DNA of 64,000 nucleotides from Buxus sempervirens (taxonomy: Eukaryota > Streptophyta > Magnoliopsida > Buxales > Buxaceae), in assembly GCA_947561395.2 (NCBI GenBank), contig OX387183.1:36072853-36136852 (forward strand), written 5' to 3'. This document shows, piece after piece, positions 11,627 to 21,999 of the stretch. A program made the position numbers and the translations under genes. The notes below the pieces were generated by a model that saw only the letters and a program-made list of their open reading frames with translations, had not been told where the DNA came from and did no database searches. Position 1 is the first letter of the stretch. Every line of letters begins with the position of its first letter.

Positions 11627-14572
11627 TGTGCGTACGTCGACCCGTGAGGGTGCACACGATGTGAGGGGAAGAGAGGAATTAGGAGTCACCACTGTCTGAT
11701 GGGGTGTAGGCAGACACCTGGATGCCTAAAGGATGTCTATCAAGTGGTCTGCGCATTGAGATTCTGAGAAAGGGCTCGGTTACGGTTCGGGAAAGTCCTT
11801 AGACACCCCAGTCCGCCCTGTCAGTTGACGGGTTCCTTGGGTCTCCCTGGTCTAAGTCAACTTGGTCTAACTCATCCTATTCCTAAGCCAAACATGCATA
11901 TTTATTTCGGGTCTGAATGGGGTCCACTAAAGGTGTGGGTCCTTTTTGTTTTATTCGATTTTATCTTTTTATCCAGGTGATGTTGGTCTAATATGAGCCC
12001 CATTGGAAGGCCCATTGAATGGGCCCATTGGGCTTTGGAAATGGCCCAAGGGATTATTCGAGTAGCATTAGGGGCCGTCACTGTAATGGGCCCTGTTTTG
12101 GGGCAAGTCAAGATGTAGGCCCCGTTGGAAGGCCCACAAAGCCTTATTAGACTCAAATGGGTCCAAGTCTCTCAAAAGAGGGCCTAGGGTGGCCCAGAGA
12201 CCTTAAAGGTTTAAATTAAACTTATTTGGGATAGATCCAGTGGACCTAAGCCCAAGGAAACAAGATTGGAGGCTTACTGGGCTCTGACCGCAGAACCAGT
12301 TCGGACAGGCCCTACTCGCACATATTGTGCGGGCGGGGCTGTATCGCTCTATGTCTGCAGATCGGACCTGAAAGCCCAAAAGCTCAACTTTCTTGAGGGG
12401 TCCGGAGTCCTCCCTTCCTCCACTAGTTTCCTTATGTTTGTGGATCACATAACAGACCCACAGTGTCCTTGAAAACTCCATTTTTTGCTAAAAAGCATGC
12501 TCTCTTCAAGGGTGTTCCAAGGGGAAAGAAGGGGAGGAAGCTTGGGGCTTCTTCCTTCTCTTGGAACAGACATTAAAAGGCATAAGATAGGGACTCTATG
12601 GGGTCCCTGTTCTAGTGTGAAGATGGTCTCCCCTCTTCTCCATGGAGAGAGAAAAGAAAGATGGCCTGAAAGGCCTTGACCCTTGTTTCATTCGGCCATT
12701 CATTCATCTCACTTAAACCATATGCAAACACACATATAAAGCGAAAAATTAGCAGCCAATCAAGCATGAAAACAATGGCTTAAGGTATGTGAGGACGGCG
12801 TGTAAATGGTGGGAATTCTAAGGGGATCAATCATGCTTCCTTAAGGGGCTTAGGTGTGTGCAAAATGAACTAAATATTGGACATAATATGCTGAAGATGA
12901 TGCCATCTACTACTGCTCATAGAAAGTGAAAGAAAACAACCAAAGTGGATCCTAATCAAGCATTTTAGGTGCTGCTCGTGTGTGTGCGTGGTGGTTCCCA
13001 CATGCATAAAACAAGGAACAACAGCAGGTGAAAACGTGGGGGGTATGTGCTTTGGACCAGTGATCATTTAGAGTGAAAAATCCGACTTTAAACAGGTATC
13101 ATTCGGTTAACACATAACAGCACCTGAACTCATATTAGCACAAGCTCATATTAACATATAACAGCACACGAATGCAGAATCACCCAAGACTTAGACTTGG
13201 ATCCAAAACATTTTAAGAAGGCAACATCAAAGCATGCAGATGATAATCAATAACATCACACGAATTCACACTCTTATCTGCGTATTCTTAATAACATGAA
13301 CATGTAATCCAGAATGTATGCGCCTAAGGAACTAATAGATGCAAAAAGAGAATAAAATGAGCTAAATTTACAGAAAGGAAGGGGGGAGAATTAGGGGTAC
13401 ATGAGATGTAAGAGAGGAGGACAGGCCCTCCTAAATTACATAACAGCATATTACCATGACTTTCTAACCATCAAATGAGTACCACTCTCCTCCCATTCGA
13501 ATCATGGACCTCCCTTTGGCATGGGGGTCCCAAACACACCACGAAATGAAGAAGAAGAGAAGGAAAGACAGTAGAAAACAGCATACTCAAGGTAGTAAAA
13601 ATGGGAATGTGCTCACCATGCTTTCCTTTTCATATATGTGAAATAAAATACCAAAGGAACTCACCTTGATGGAGAAGAAGTCCCTTGAGGGTGCTTGAGG
13701 TTTCCTTGGAGACTTTGATAGCAGGTAGAATAACTCTCCTCCTTCTCTCAAGACGATTTTTGGTGTTCTCTTGGATAAAATCAGGGAGGAGGAAGGCTAG
13801 ACTAGGTGTAGAGATGATCGGAAGGTGATTTGGAAATGTTTTGAGACTTTGAAGGGGAGAAGAAGGTGGTTCGGAGGTTGAAGTTGCAGAGAAGAAGGAA
13901 AGGAAGCAGTTAAAACCGACCAACCCCTGTCCCATGCTCGGGTTTGCTATTTATAGAGAACAGATTGAAATCTACACTTACTATGCGGTTTGGTCGAAAC
14001 CGCAAAGTATGTGCGGTTTTAACATGTCTACACATCCTGTGCGAACGCGCAATGTCATTTCAGCATTAACTAAGGGACAAACTTGCCCAGGCGCAGTCTG
14101 ATAAAAAGTGTCCGCACTTACAGTGCGAGCACTTTTCGTCCACCGCACACAGCGATTGGCTACGTGAACGGTACGCTACAAAAATTGACCGCATACTATA
14201 TGCGGTCGCCCTTTTCTCTCCCCTCTTGGTTTGAGTTGAAGGTTGAGGTGACTCAACCGCCCACTCAGGACGAATCAAAACTCTCTGTTTTTATCTTGTC
14301 ACATTTATCTTAATTAATTTAATTAAGGCATTTTAAGTTTTGTTTGATTTACCCTTTGGATTGTTTTGCTCATATCTTTTCCATCTGGGCTCCGATTCAT
14401 GCAAACTTAACTACATTGGCACCGTGTCGGGGCCCTCTATCCACTGGGATAAGGTATAGCAATAAATTTGGGCTCAGGCTGAAAGTCACCTTTTGCTCCT
14501 TAGGATTTTGACCTGTCTTTTAAGGTTTTGCTTTCTGGCTTTTTAGAGGGATGCAAAAATGAGGTACTTACA
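11627..14572 (-). mobile_element. Solo LTR (Ty3/gypsy, Tat-like?), 2.95 kb
   Basis: On the minus strand the LTR begins TGTAAGTACCTCATTTTTGC at 14572 and ends ...GTACGCACA at 11627. The flanks carry ATACC (11622-11626) and GTACC (14573-14577), a 5-bp target duplication with one mismatch. No PBS, coding domain or second LTR adjoins, so it is a solo LTR from intra-element recombination. A TATAAATAG box lies on the minus strand at 13947-13955. A GGAGTCACC stretch close to the 3' end matches GGAGTCGCC in related LTRs at 26351 and 38183. The Tat-lineage assignment is tentative and from memory. Confidence 0.85.
13975..14215. repeat. Promoter-proximal palindrome cluster (GCGGT words)
   Basis: Within the solo LTR and immediately upstream of its TATA box there are repeated AACCGCA, TGCGGTT and GTGCG words. 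The clearest palindrome is at 14187-14207: arm GACCGCATA, spacer CTA, perfect inverted arm. Others are weaker (around 13983-14020 and 14112-14130). Confidence 0.7.
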
Positions 14573-14759
14573 GTACCCATGATGATAAGGGTTGTGCCTT
14601 TTGATGTTCAGGGTTTTACCCTCAAAGGATTAGTGTTGTACCCTTTGATGATAAGGATCGTACCTTATAATGATCATGGTTGTACTGTATCCTATTATGA
14701 TAAAGGTTGTGTCCGCTAATTTTCATGGTTGTATCCTATGATGTTCAAGGTTGTATCCC
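14573..14759. repeat. Minisatellite, central piece (about 28-bp units)
   Basis: About seven degenerate units of the type GGTTGTACCCTTTGATGATAA occur here. The same array continues at 11565-11626 and 18771-18830, because solo LTRs were inserted on both sides of this piece. Units differ by substitutions and small indels. Confidence 0.75.
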
Positions 14760-15369
14760 TGTAGAATCCTGAATTAAAATTTTAAATTTGAATATTGAAA
14801 GAATAAATTTGAAATATTGAAGAATAAAGATTTAATCTAAAGTATTTAGAGGATTAATATAATGATCTAAATTCACAACTTAAAAAAATAATAAGGAGAA
14901 TAAATCTGGAAATTTTGGAAGAAGTTGGATGAATAAATGTGTCTTAATAAAGAAAAGTGTATTTTAGTCTTTTTCTATTAAGCCAATTAATAAATTGATT
15001 AATTAAATAATATTAAATCTAAAACAATTAATTAGATCTAAGTTAAGTTGAATTTGGATTTAGATTGCTTGATTTATGGTTTAATTAATGGAAAAATGGT
15101 TTATTGGTAATTATAATTAATTAGGGGCCTTAAATTAGGAAGAAAGTAAGACTTTGGGGTGATGTGGTAATATTTAAAAATAGGGATTTAAAATATGACG
15201 AAAATAGATTAAAATAGAAGTTTATTTATTTTGGGAGTTAGGAGAAAGGATTTAAAAGAAGAATTAAAATAAAATAGGAAAGTAGGATTAATAGGGGAGT
15301 TTCCAAATAGAATTAGGACTCCTAATTGGAGGATTGTATAAAAGGAGGGAGATAGAAGGTTTTGGGGTT

Positions 15370-15500
15370 TCTTTGGAGGATCATACGATCAAGATAGAGA
15401 GAGAGAGAGAAAGGAAGGAGCTCATGGCTGGGTCTAGAACAAGAGAGAAAGAGAGATCGGCAAGAAGAAGAAGAAGAAAGAGAAAAAGAAAAATGTATTT
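15370..15500. repeat. GA-rich microsatellite stretch
   Basis: Runs of GAGAGA and AAGAAGAAG lie just after the TATA box of the solo LTR. They account for the Arg/Glu-rich open frame at 15334-15522, which is not a gene. Confidence 0.8.
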
Positions 15501-16505
15501 ATCAAGTTCTAGTGGTAGGTAGTAACCTTTACAATTTGAAAAAGATTGCATGATTTATTGTTTAATCGACAAATATGGATTCCAAGGGTTTTGTTGGATG
15601 GTTTATAGACTGTTTAGAATGGATTTGATGTGCTTTTATGGTGATTTAATATGGTTTTATTTTGAAGATTCATAAATTGTCAAATATTTTTGAAGTGTGG
15701 TTTTCGGTAGGTGTTAGATTGAGATTTACTTTAAAATCATATTTTGATGTGTTTGGTATGATCTAGTATGATTAGAGAATGATGCTGCATGATTTTGAAG
15801 TGATTTGAGGTGTTGGATTAGGGTTATTTGATTTTAATTTGAAAAATCACGAAAAATAGGAAAAACCCAGATTTTTACGAATTTGAACTAGCGCTCGAGT
15901 TGTGGTTCAAACGCTGTATCAAACGCCCTTTGTTTTGTATATTTCTATTTAGGATGCCCACTTCGCCATTTGAATGTCCAAGTAGGCGCCCTGCCTAAGA
16001 TTTTATTTATTTTCTGAACCTGAGAGTTGATTTCAGGAGTTGAACGAGTGCCCAAGCCATCGCCCAAACGTTATAGCAAGCATCTAAGTCTGAAACCCAG
16101 AACATTCAACACCCGATAGGACGCCTAAACGCTGTGTTGAGCGATTAGGTTGGAAATTTAGTTTAACCGAATGCCCAAGACATCGTCGAGCGCTATATTG
16201 AGCTCATGTACCCTATTTTCATATTTTGGGAGAATTTGTGTAAATTTGGTGATTCCAACTCATGTACCAATTAGGTTATGATGTTTTGAGAGTGTTTGCA
16301 TTGTTCAAAATATTATTTGGATTTTTATAAAGATTTTGGGTATGTTTTACTAAAATAACTCTTATCTATGTTTATCATTTCAAATTGTTTTCTTTATAAC
16401 TTTGCTTGATTTTGTTGATTCCGACACTTGTATTTAAGCTATTTAAAGATGTTTTCATAGTTGTTCGGATAGAATTATGATTATTTTCCTTCGTGTACCT
16501 CGGAG

Positions 16506-17487
16506 TAGGGGTATCAATCAGTTCGATGTAAACCGAAAACCGATGGAACCAAACCCAAAAAAATCAGTTAGGTTTCGTGTTATTTATAATTTGGTTTGGT
16601 TTTGATTTGGAAAACTCTAAACCAAAGTAGTTTGGTTGGGTGCACGGTTAAAGTGTAATAAACTAAACCAAACCGAAAATCGAAAATCTATAATAAAAAA
16701 AAAAAAAAAAAAAGGGAAGAAATTTACTTCGTTCCCCCTTTTTTTTTTATCACCTTCAAACCCTATTCATTGGGGAGTTGCGGCTGCTGCATTTCCGCCA
16801 TTTCTCTCCCTCTCTCAAGTATCTCTCACGATTTCTCTCCCTCTCTCAAGTGGCAACCACTGCATCTCTCTCTCTCTCACTCACGTTTTGAAAAACTCTG
16901 CTTTTTGTGGTGTCTGAACGAATGGTAACAGCAACAATAGGTGCATTCTCTCCCTCTACCTCTCCCTCTCCCTCTCTATCTCTCTCTATATCTCTCTCTG
17001 ACTCACACATTGACGGACTTTGATTGTGGCTGTTGTGGTGTCTTTCTGTGAAGCGATAGTAACAGTAGAAACAGCCAACAGATTCGTTCTCTCTCCCTCC
17101 CTCCCCCAGTATCACGTTTGATCATCCTTGTCATCAATGATGATTAACCGCGTTGTCTCCCTCCCCCTTCTCTCTCTCTCTCTCTCTTGCAGTAAGCATA
17201 TCATCATCCTTGTCAAGAAACAAATTTACAAAACAATTGAATTGTCAATGGCCCTAATTACATTATTAGGTTGCTCTGATTTTGGATTTTCTTCTGAGAA
17301 TTCATAGTTTGTGATTTCAGTTTTTCGGTTTGGTTTAGGTTTAGCCAATTAATTTCGGTTCAGTTTTTGGTTTTTAAATCTTAAGCTCAAATTTGGTTTG
17401 GTTCGGTTTTTGGTTTTAATGAATATAGTTTGGTTTGGTTTAGGTTTGATAGAAAAACCAAACCAAACCGACCAAATTACACCCCTA
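16506..17487. mobile_element. Non-autonomous hAT-type element, 982 bp
   Basis: The ends are TAGGGGTATCAATC at the left and ...AATTACACCCCTA at the right, imperfect terminal inverted repeats with core TAGGGGT. An 8-bp target duplication, CCTCGGAG (16498-16505) and CCTTGGAG (17488-17495), differs at one base; 8-bp duplications are typical of hAT elements. The subterminal regions are rich in CCAAACCAAACCG and its complement GGTTTGGTTT. The middle has long CT microsatellites. No transposase frame is present. It is inserted in the solo LTR at 14760-18770, so it is younger. Confidence 0.8.
16940..17190. repeat. (CT)n-rich microsatellites
   Basis: Several CTCTCTCT and CTCCCTCTC runs lie inside the hAT-type element; they generate spurious open frames on both strands. 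Confidence 0.85.
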
Positions 17488-18075
17488 CCTTGGAGTGATT
17501 ATTTTCTCACTCATGTAGCTTGGGTTGAGACTTGATTTCCTTCATGTATTTTGGAGTTGACTTGTGGATTTTCTTTATTTCCGTGTATCTCGAAGTAAAT
17601 TTGGTTCTTCTTCATGTATCTTGGATTGAGGATTTATATTTTGGGATAAACTTTTGGATTTTTCCATGTATCTTGGAGTGATTTATATTTTATGTTGACA
17701 CTGTTAAATTACTTGGATTTAATTTGGATATTGAAGATGTTTGCCTTATAACTAGCGGGCATAACTTGTTATAGATACATAGTTTAGTTAGATAGTGAAA
17801 TGAGTCATTATTTGTTTAGTTAGTCTCATGTTCATTTATGCGTTTCTACCATATATCTTGATGAAGCCTTCTTGTATCTAGTCGTGTTGTAGCAATCTCA
17901 CTCATCGTGTATCTCGACGTGGTCATTATTTTATGCTACCTCCCATGTATCTCGGTCTAGTATTCCCACGTTGATTATTGATATTGTTGTAGTTTGATTG
18001 GATTGTGTTTGCCAACCCAATTCTGTATCTAGTTGGGTTCTCCCCTATATTGTAGATCGTGTATCTCGGCCAACA
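17488..18075 (+). repeat. Reiterated CATGTATCTYGGAGT word in LTR
   Basis: At least ten degenerate copies of a roughly 15-bp word (CATGTATCTTGGAGT, CGTGTATCTCGAAGT, CCATGTATCTCGGTC, CGTGTATCTCGGCC) are spaced irregularly 20-90 bp apart. One further copy precedes the nested hAT element at 16490-16505. All lie downstream of the TATA box, so they would be transcribed. Confidence 0.6.
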
Positions 18076-18770
18076 TACAACGAGAGGTGGTAATTGGTAC
18101 GGGTCTTAACTTCTCAAAGAGATCTTATTTCACGAGTCCTGTGATGTCACAAATTGTATGGTGCGCTGATTGTATTATCTAAGTATTAATTATTGGCTTT
18201 GCTTTGAAAATATTCGATTTGAATTTCATACTTTATTATTCATGGATATTTGTACTTGGATTTATCATTAAAACTTCATGAAAAAGGATTTTAAATTATA
18301 TGGACCGTTTTCTCTCATGCATGTTACTGCTTATTGGAATTTTATATCTCATACCATTGTTTTTAATGTTTTGTTTTTAGATACTCCCGAAGAGGACGCT
18401 CAAGTTAGAGTAGAGATTCTTCAGGGTACTGCAAAGGATCCAGATGAATATATTATAGCATGTTAGATTTTTTTTTTTTTTTTTATTATGATAAGAGATT
18501 TGTGTAAGAGTTCTTCTTTATGATAGGTTTTAGTAAGTATTGAGAACAATTAGTTTACCTTTTTATTTTCAGATTTGATGTATCTAGTTGGAAGTTATTT
18601 GAAAAGTGGTACTTTTAAATTGAATTGATGAAGGAGTTGTTTTAGATTTTGGCATACTCTGATTTACGTTTAACATTTATGCTCTAGTTATTAATTGTTT
18701 GGTATTGCTAAAGTAATGCCCTGATCCGTTAAAAAAAAAAAAAAAAGACTACCGGATCCGAGACATTACA

Positions 18771-18830
18771 ATCCCAGATGTTCAAGATTGTACCCTTAGA
18801 TTATTTGTACTTGTGATGACTAGGATCGGA
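18771..18830. repeat. Minisatellite, right piece
   Basis: ATCCCAGATGTTCAAGATTG followed by TACCC continues the GTTGTACCC array after the solo LTR. The first five bases are the right copy of the LTR's target duplication. Confidence 0.65.
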
Positions 18831-19040
18831 GTGTACATCATCATATTGGTAACATGGAATGACTCGATATAGAACTTTGATTTAATGAAATTTTTTGCAT
18901 TTCTTTAAAGAGCTCCCTATGATAGACTTATTTAATTGAAAATTCTGATTTACTAGGCCCTTTCTCTATGACTTTTGAACACAACCAATCAACAAAAACA
19001 AGGCGCACACGATTTATACAAGGAAACCCTAGACTTTCAT

Positions 19041-19136
19041 TTAGGTGTAAAACTTCGGGTCACGAGCCGTGTCAGAATATTTCCTTTCTTGAAGAGGTAC
19101 CCTTCTTATATGCAGGAACTCCACATACGCCTCCTC
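19041..19136 (-). pseudogene. RH18-like helicase pseudogene, exon 9 (truncated end)
   Basis: After acceptor CTCATAG it reads [20 protein letters not shown], then a few more family-like residues, diverging after ARD and stopping at TAA (19043-19041). The family continues with a long C-terminal extension not found downstream, where minisatellite and solo LTRs begin within 300 bp. Confidence 0.85.
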
Positions 19137-19255
19137 CTATGAGAGAATTCCAATATGATTAATTTTGCATGCAAATAAAAATAATGACAAAATTCCACAT
19201 GCTCATAATAAAAAAAATGCTCATTAATTAAATAACTGAAGTTACTAGGTAAAAC

Positions 19256-19354
19256 CTTTGGTAACAGAAAGACAATAGCATTTCCTTGTCTACCCATCCG
19301 TGCAGTCCTACCAACTCTATTGATGAAGACATTTGGATCTTGAGGGGGATCATA
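19256..19354 (-). pseudogene. RH18-like helicase pseudogene, exon 8
   Basis: It holds 33 codons from [10 protein letters not shown] to FLLPK between acceptor GCCTTGCAG and donor GTTTTA. Motif VI reads [13 protein letters not shown] with Asn in place of the usual His. Confidence 0.9.
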
Positions 19355-19879
19355 CTGCAAGGCAATAGAGCGACAAAATTGCTTCCACATTATCATCAGT
19401 GCTTAAAAGCCAGAGCATTTTCCATCCTAACAGTGATTATAATCTGAAGTTTTAAATAACAAGCAAAACAGAAATTAAAACAATATAAATCCCACATAAC
19501 ATGTCACAGAAAAACACTTCATGGTAGAGATCCAAAACGAAAAGCATGCAAGCTCTACAAAAAAGTTAGTATCTAATCATCTATACCTACTTCTTCTCCC
19601 TAATCACTGATGACCCAATCAAAATCATTTTTACCAAAGCTGGAATGCACCAGACAGGTGAACTGCTCAAACCATCAATGGAAGTCGTTTCGTATATCAA
19701 AACCTCAAGAAAACCAACCGGATTGAACACCATTCCATTTAGTAACAGCCATCCCAAAACCTTGTACTATCACCTCGATTGTTTAAAAGCCATATTTTAA
19801 TTATACAATACAATGTCTCAAATCATTTTTATCACTTTTGTCAAGGGTCTTTCTGGTCTTCATCTGTCCATTTGGATCC

Positions 19880-20165
19880 TTAAAACTTACACCATTTCCA
19901 CCTCCACCCAGGCATCTCCATTTTCACATGCTCATATCCTCTACGGATCTCAAATGTGTTTATTCCTTAACTTCTCCTTTCTAATTTTTTCCACACATCC
20001 ATCTCAATGGTCTTGCCTCAGCTACGCTCATCCAATATATGCATTGCTTGCTAGGTGGCCAACATTATACTCCACACACCACAGCAGGTCTAATAGTAAC
20101 TGCTTTATAAAACTTCCTTCTTCTTTTTTTATAACTACCCTAGTTGCGCAACATTTTTGGCCTCA
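19880..20165 (-). mobile_element. RTE-like LINE fragment in helicase intron
   Basis: The text (TTCCACACATCCATCTCAAT, then CCAACATTATACTCCACA, then GGTCTAATAGTAACTGCTTT and ATAAAACTTCC) parallels, in reverse complement, the reverse-transcriptase tail of RTE-type plant LINEs that is also present at 5983-6418. It is too decayed for a continuous frame. Confidence 0.5.
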
Positions 20166-20703
20166 GATGTGTTGATTATTAGTTGCTTATATTATATTTT
20201 AGTGAAGACTTTTCAGTGCTATTTACAGAAAGGAAAAGGAGATTAATTGCAAATATTCTTCTTTTCAAGCATATTATATTTTTCTCATCATTATCAATAG
20301 TTTCTCCTTTATTAATTAATTCATTAATGAAATCATGGCTTGACTGTTGACCATTGACTGTATCACTTAACCTGTGACCGGTTCCTTCTTTGAGTCAATT
20401 AGCAATACAACTTTCGAAACAATGAGATCATACACAGAGTTCCATTATAGTTGAAGTAAATAGAAGGTAATGATCTCCCCGAAATGGAAAAAATTTATGC
20501 CATATAACATTATACTGATCAATCACTTGAAAGGGAAAAAATTAAAAAAACAATAAGAAAAATCACCAAGAATGAACTGTCAACAAAATTCATTATACAT
20601 GTGGACACTACCAACAATTAAAATAAACCTAGAAAACTATTAGAGCACAGAGTTTGACAGCTAATGTTTAGTTTTGAATAAAATAACAGTCAATTCACTA
20701 AAC

Positions 20704-20817
20704 CTAAACTATCCAATCAACACCTGGAATGTCAAGCCCCCGTGCTGCTACATCAGTACATAGAAGAGCACCACTCGAAAGCGAGCTAAAAGATGCCAAT
20801 GCTTTTTCCCTTGCAGC
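20704..20817 (-). pseudogene. RH18-like helicase pseudogene, exon 7 with nonsense codon
   Basis: It reads [10 protein letters not shown]...[22 protein letters not shown] (motif V region) then TAG at 20706-20704, immediately before donor GT. The family has Gln here followed by YDPPQDP, which begins the next exon, so CAG to TAG is the simplest change. Confidence 0.85.
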
Positions 20818-21026
20818 CTATTGCAATGTTTAAGAGTCAAATTGTACATAAATACGTAAGAACAGGAATCTTGATTTTTTTTCTTTTTCTTTTTCTTTTT
20901 TTCTTTTTCTTTGTGGGTGTGGGTTGGTGTGGGGTGGGGAGATGATGAAATAAATAACAGGAATATTAGTTCCAAAACTGCTAATTGCAGCTATTGCTTA
21001 AATACAATGATTTTCATCATATTCAC

Positions 21027-21132
21027 CTGCTTCATTTTCCCGTGAAGAGAAATCAATGAACAACCTTTGAGAACAGCAAGCCGCGGAAGAACAACTCCCC
21101 AGTAATCAACACAAGCACATGTCATGAAGTAG
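21027..21132 (-). pseudogene. RH18-like helicase pseudogene, exon 6
   Basis: It starts by completing an Ile codon, then [12 protein letters not shown] (motif IV region) through SLHGKMKQ, before donor GTGAAT. Phase matches exon 5. Confidence 0.85.
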
Positions 21133-21300
21133 CTACAATATTAAGGAAGTCAGTTCACAAAATTATGGTATGTCATCTGCTCTTCACCAAAATCATACAT
21201 CATCTTGACTGGCAGCCTAGATTGAGCCCTGGGCTAACATTGTCAATATTATATGAAGATCAATCAGAAATCCCAAAAAGATTATGCATGCATAACTTAC

Positions 21301-21380
21301 ATGATTGTCTTTTTAGACATGTTCTTTATTAGGAAATCAGTAAGCTGAGATGGCTTCTTATCTGCTTCACATTCCAAATA
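21301..21380 (-). pseudogene. RH18-like helicase pseudogene, exon 5
   Basis: Eighty bases after acceptor TTTGCAG read YLECEADKKPSQLTDFLIKN and following residues, ending in phase 2 at donor GTAAGT. This is the start of the helicase C domain. Confidence 0.85.
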
Positions 21381-21598
21381 CTGCAAAGGACAAGGCAAAG
21401 CAAACATTCTAACAAATGATAAAAGTATGGCAGAAATCTTCCCCACTCATTCTTGACAAGCAACACAATATGGATTATAGATATGCATGTAAAATGACGC
21501 TGTGCACAGCAAAAACTTTACTCTCATCAGATACTCCTTCAGATAAATTTGGGCCAGACCATATTGGCACTCATAATGATTAAATTTAATTTGTGATC

Positions 21599-21775
21599 AA
21601 AATATATAGAATTTTGTCGAACTTATACCCAAATACTGCACATGGGAAGATATGATGCAATGAAACCTCTCACAATGAAACCTCTCAAAATATATAGCAT
21701 TTTGTAGAAGTTATACCAAAATACTGCACACAGGAAGATGTATATATCATGCAATGAAACCTATCATACATAAAT
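21599..21775. repeat. About 90-bp tandem duplication in helicase intron
   Basis: AAATATATAGAATTTTGTCG to GATGCAATGAAACCTCTC recurs as AAATATATAGCATTTTGTAG to CATGCAATGAAACCTATC directly after it, with small indels. Only the host intron is affected. Confidence 0.75.
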
Positions 21776-21999
21776 TTCAAGACAAGTGAAACTTAAGAAA
21801 TATCTTTCCTCGTAGCATTAAATACTCCGAGGTTTCTGGTGAAGCTTCAATCTGAAGGGTGTAGGGACATCAATGAGAAAATGTAGGCACTTGAAATGGT
21901 TGTGAAAAAGTAAAGAAAGAGCCTACTAAACAGTAATCGCCCACTAGACGAAATTTATCAACTACTATTGAGATGATGCATCTTTCTGGTCAAATGAAG

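Larger units (their letters stand above)
14760..18770 (+). mobile_element. Solo LTR (Ty3/gypsy, Tekay/Del-like), 3.0 kb plus nested hAT element
   Basis: It starts TGTAGAATCCTG and ends CCGGATCCGAGACATTACA. The 5-bp target duplication ATCCC is exact (14755-14759 and 18771-18775). A TATAAAAG box is at 15337-15344. About 550 bp downstream of it (15885-16200) is a block rich in GCTCGAG, ACGCC and CGCCCAA words. Removing the nested element (16506-17487 plus duplication) leaves about 3.02 kb, close to the solo LTR at 22000-24938. No internal domain is present. A 28-codon open stretch near the end (about 18380-18465, PEEDAQVRVEILQGTAKDPD) follows an acceptor-like TTTTTAG but has no known function. 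Confidence 0.9.

Noticed and set aside
15334..15522. Arg/Lys/Glu-rich 62-codon frame after a TATA box
   Set aside because: Translates GA and AAG microsatellite sequence in the leader of an LTR transcript.
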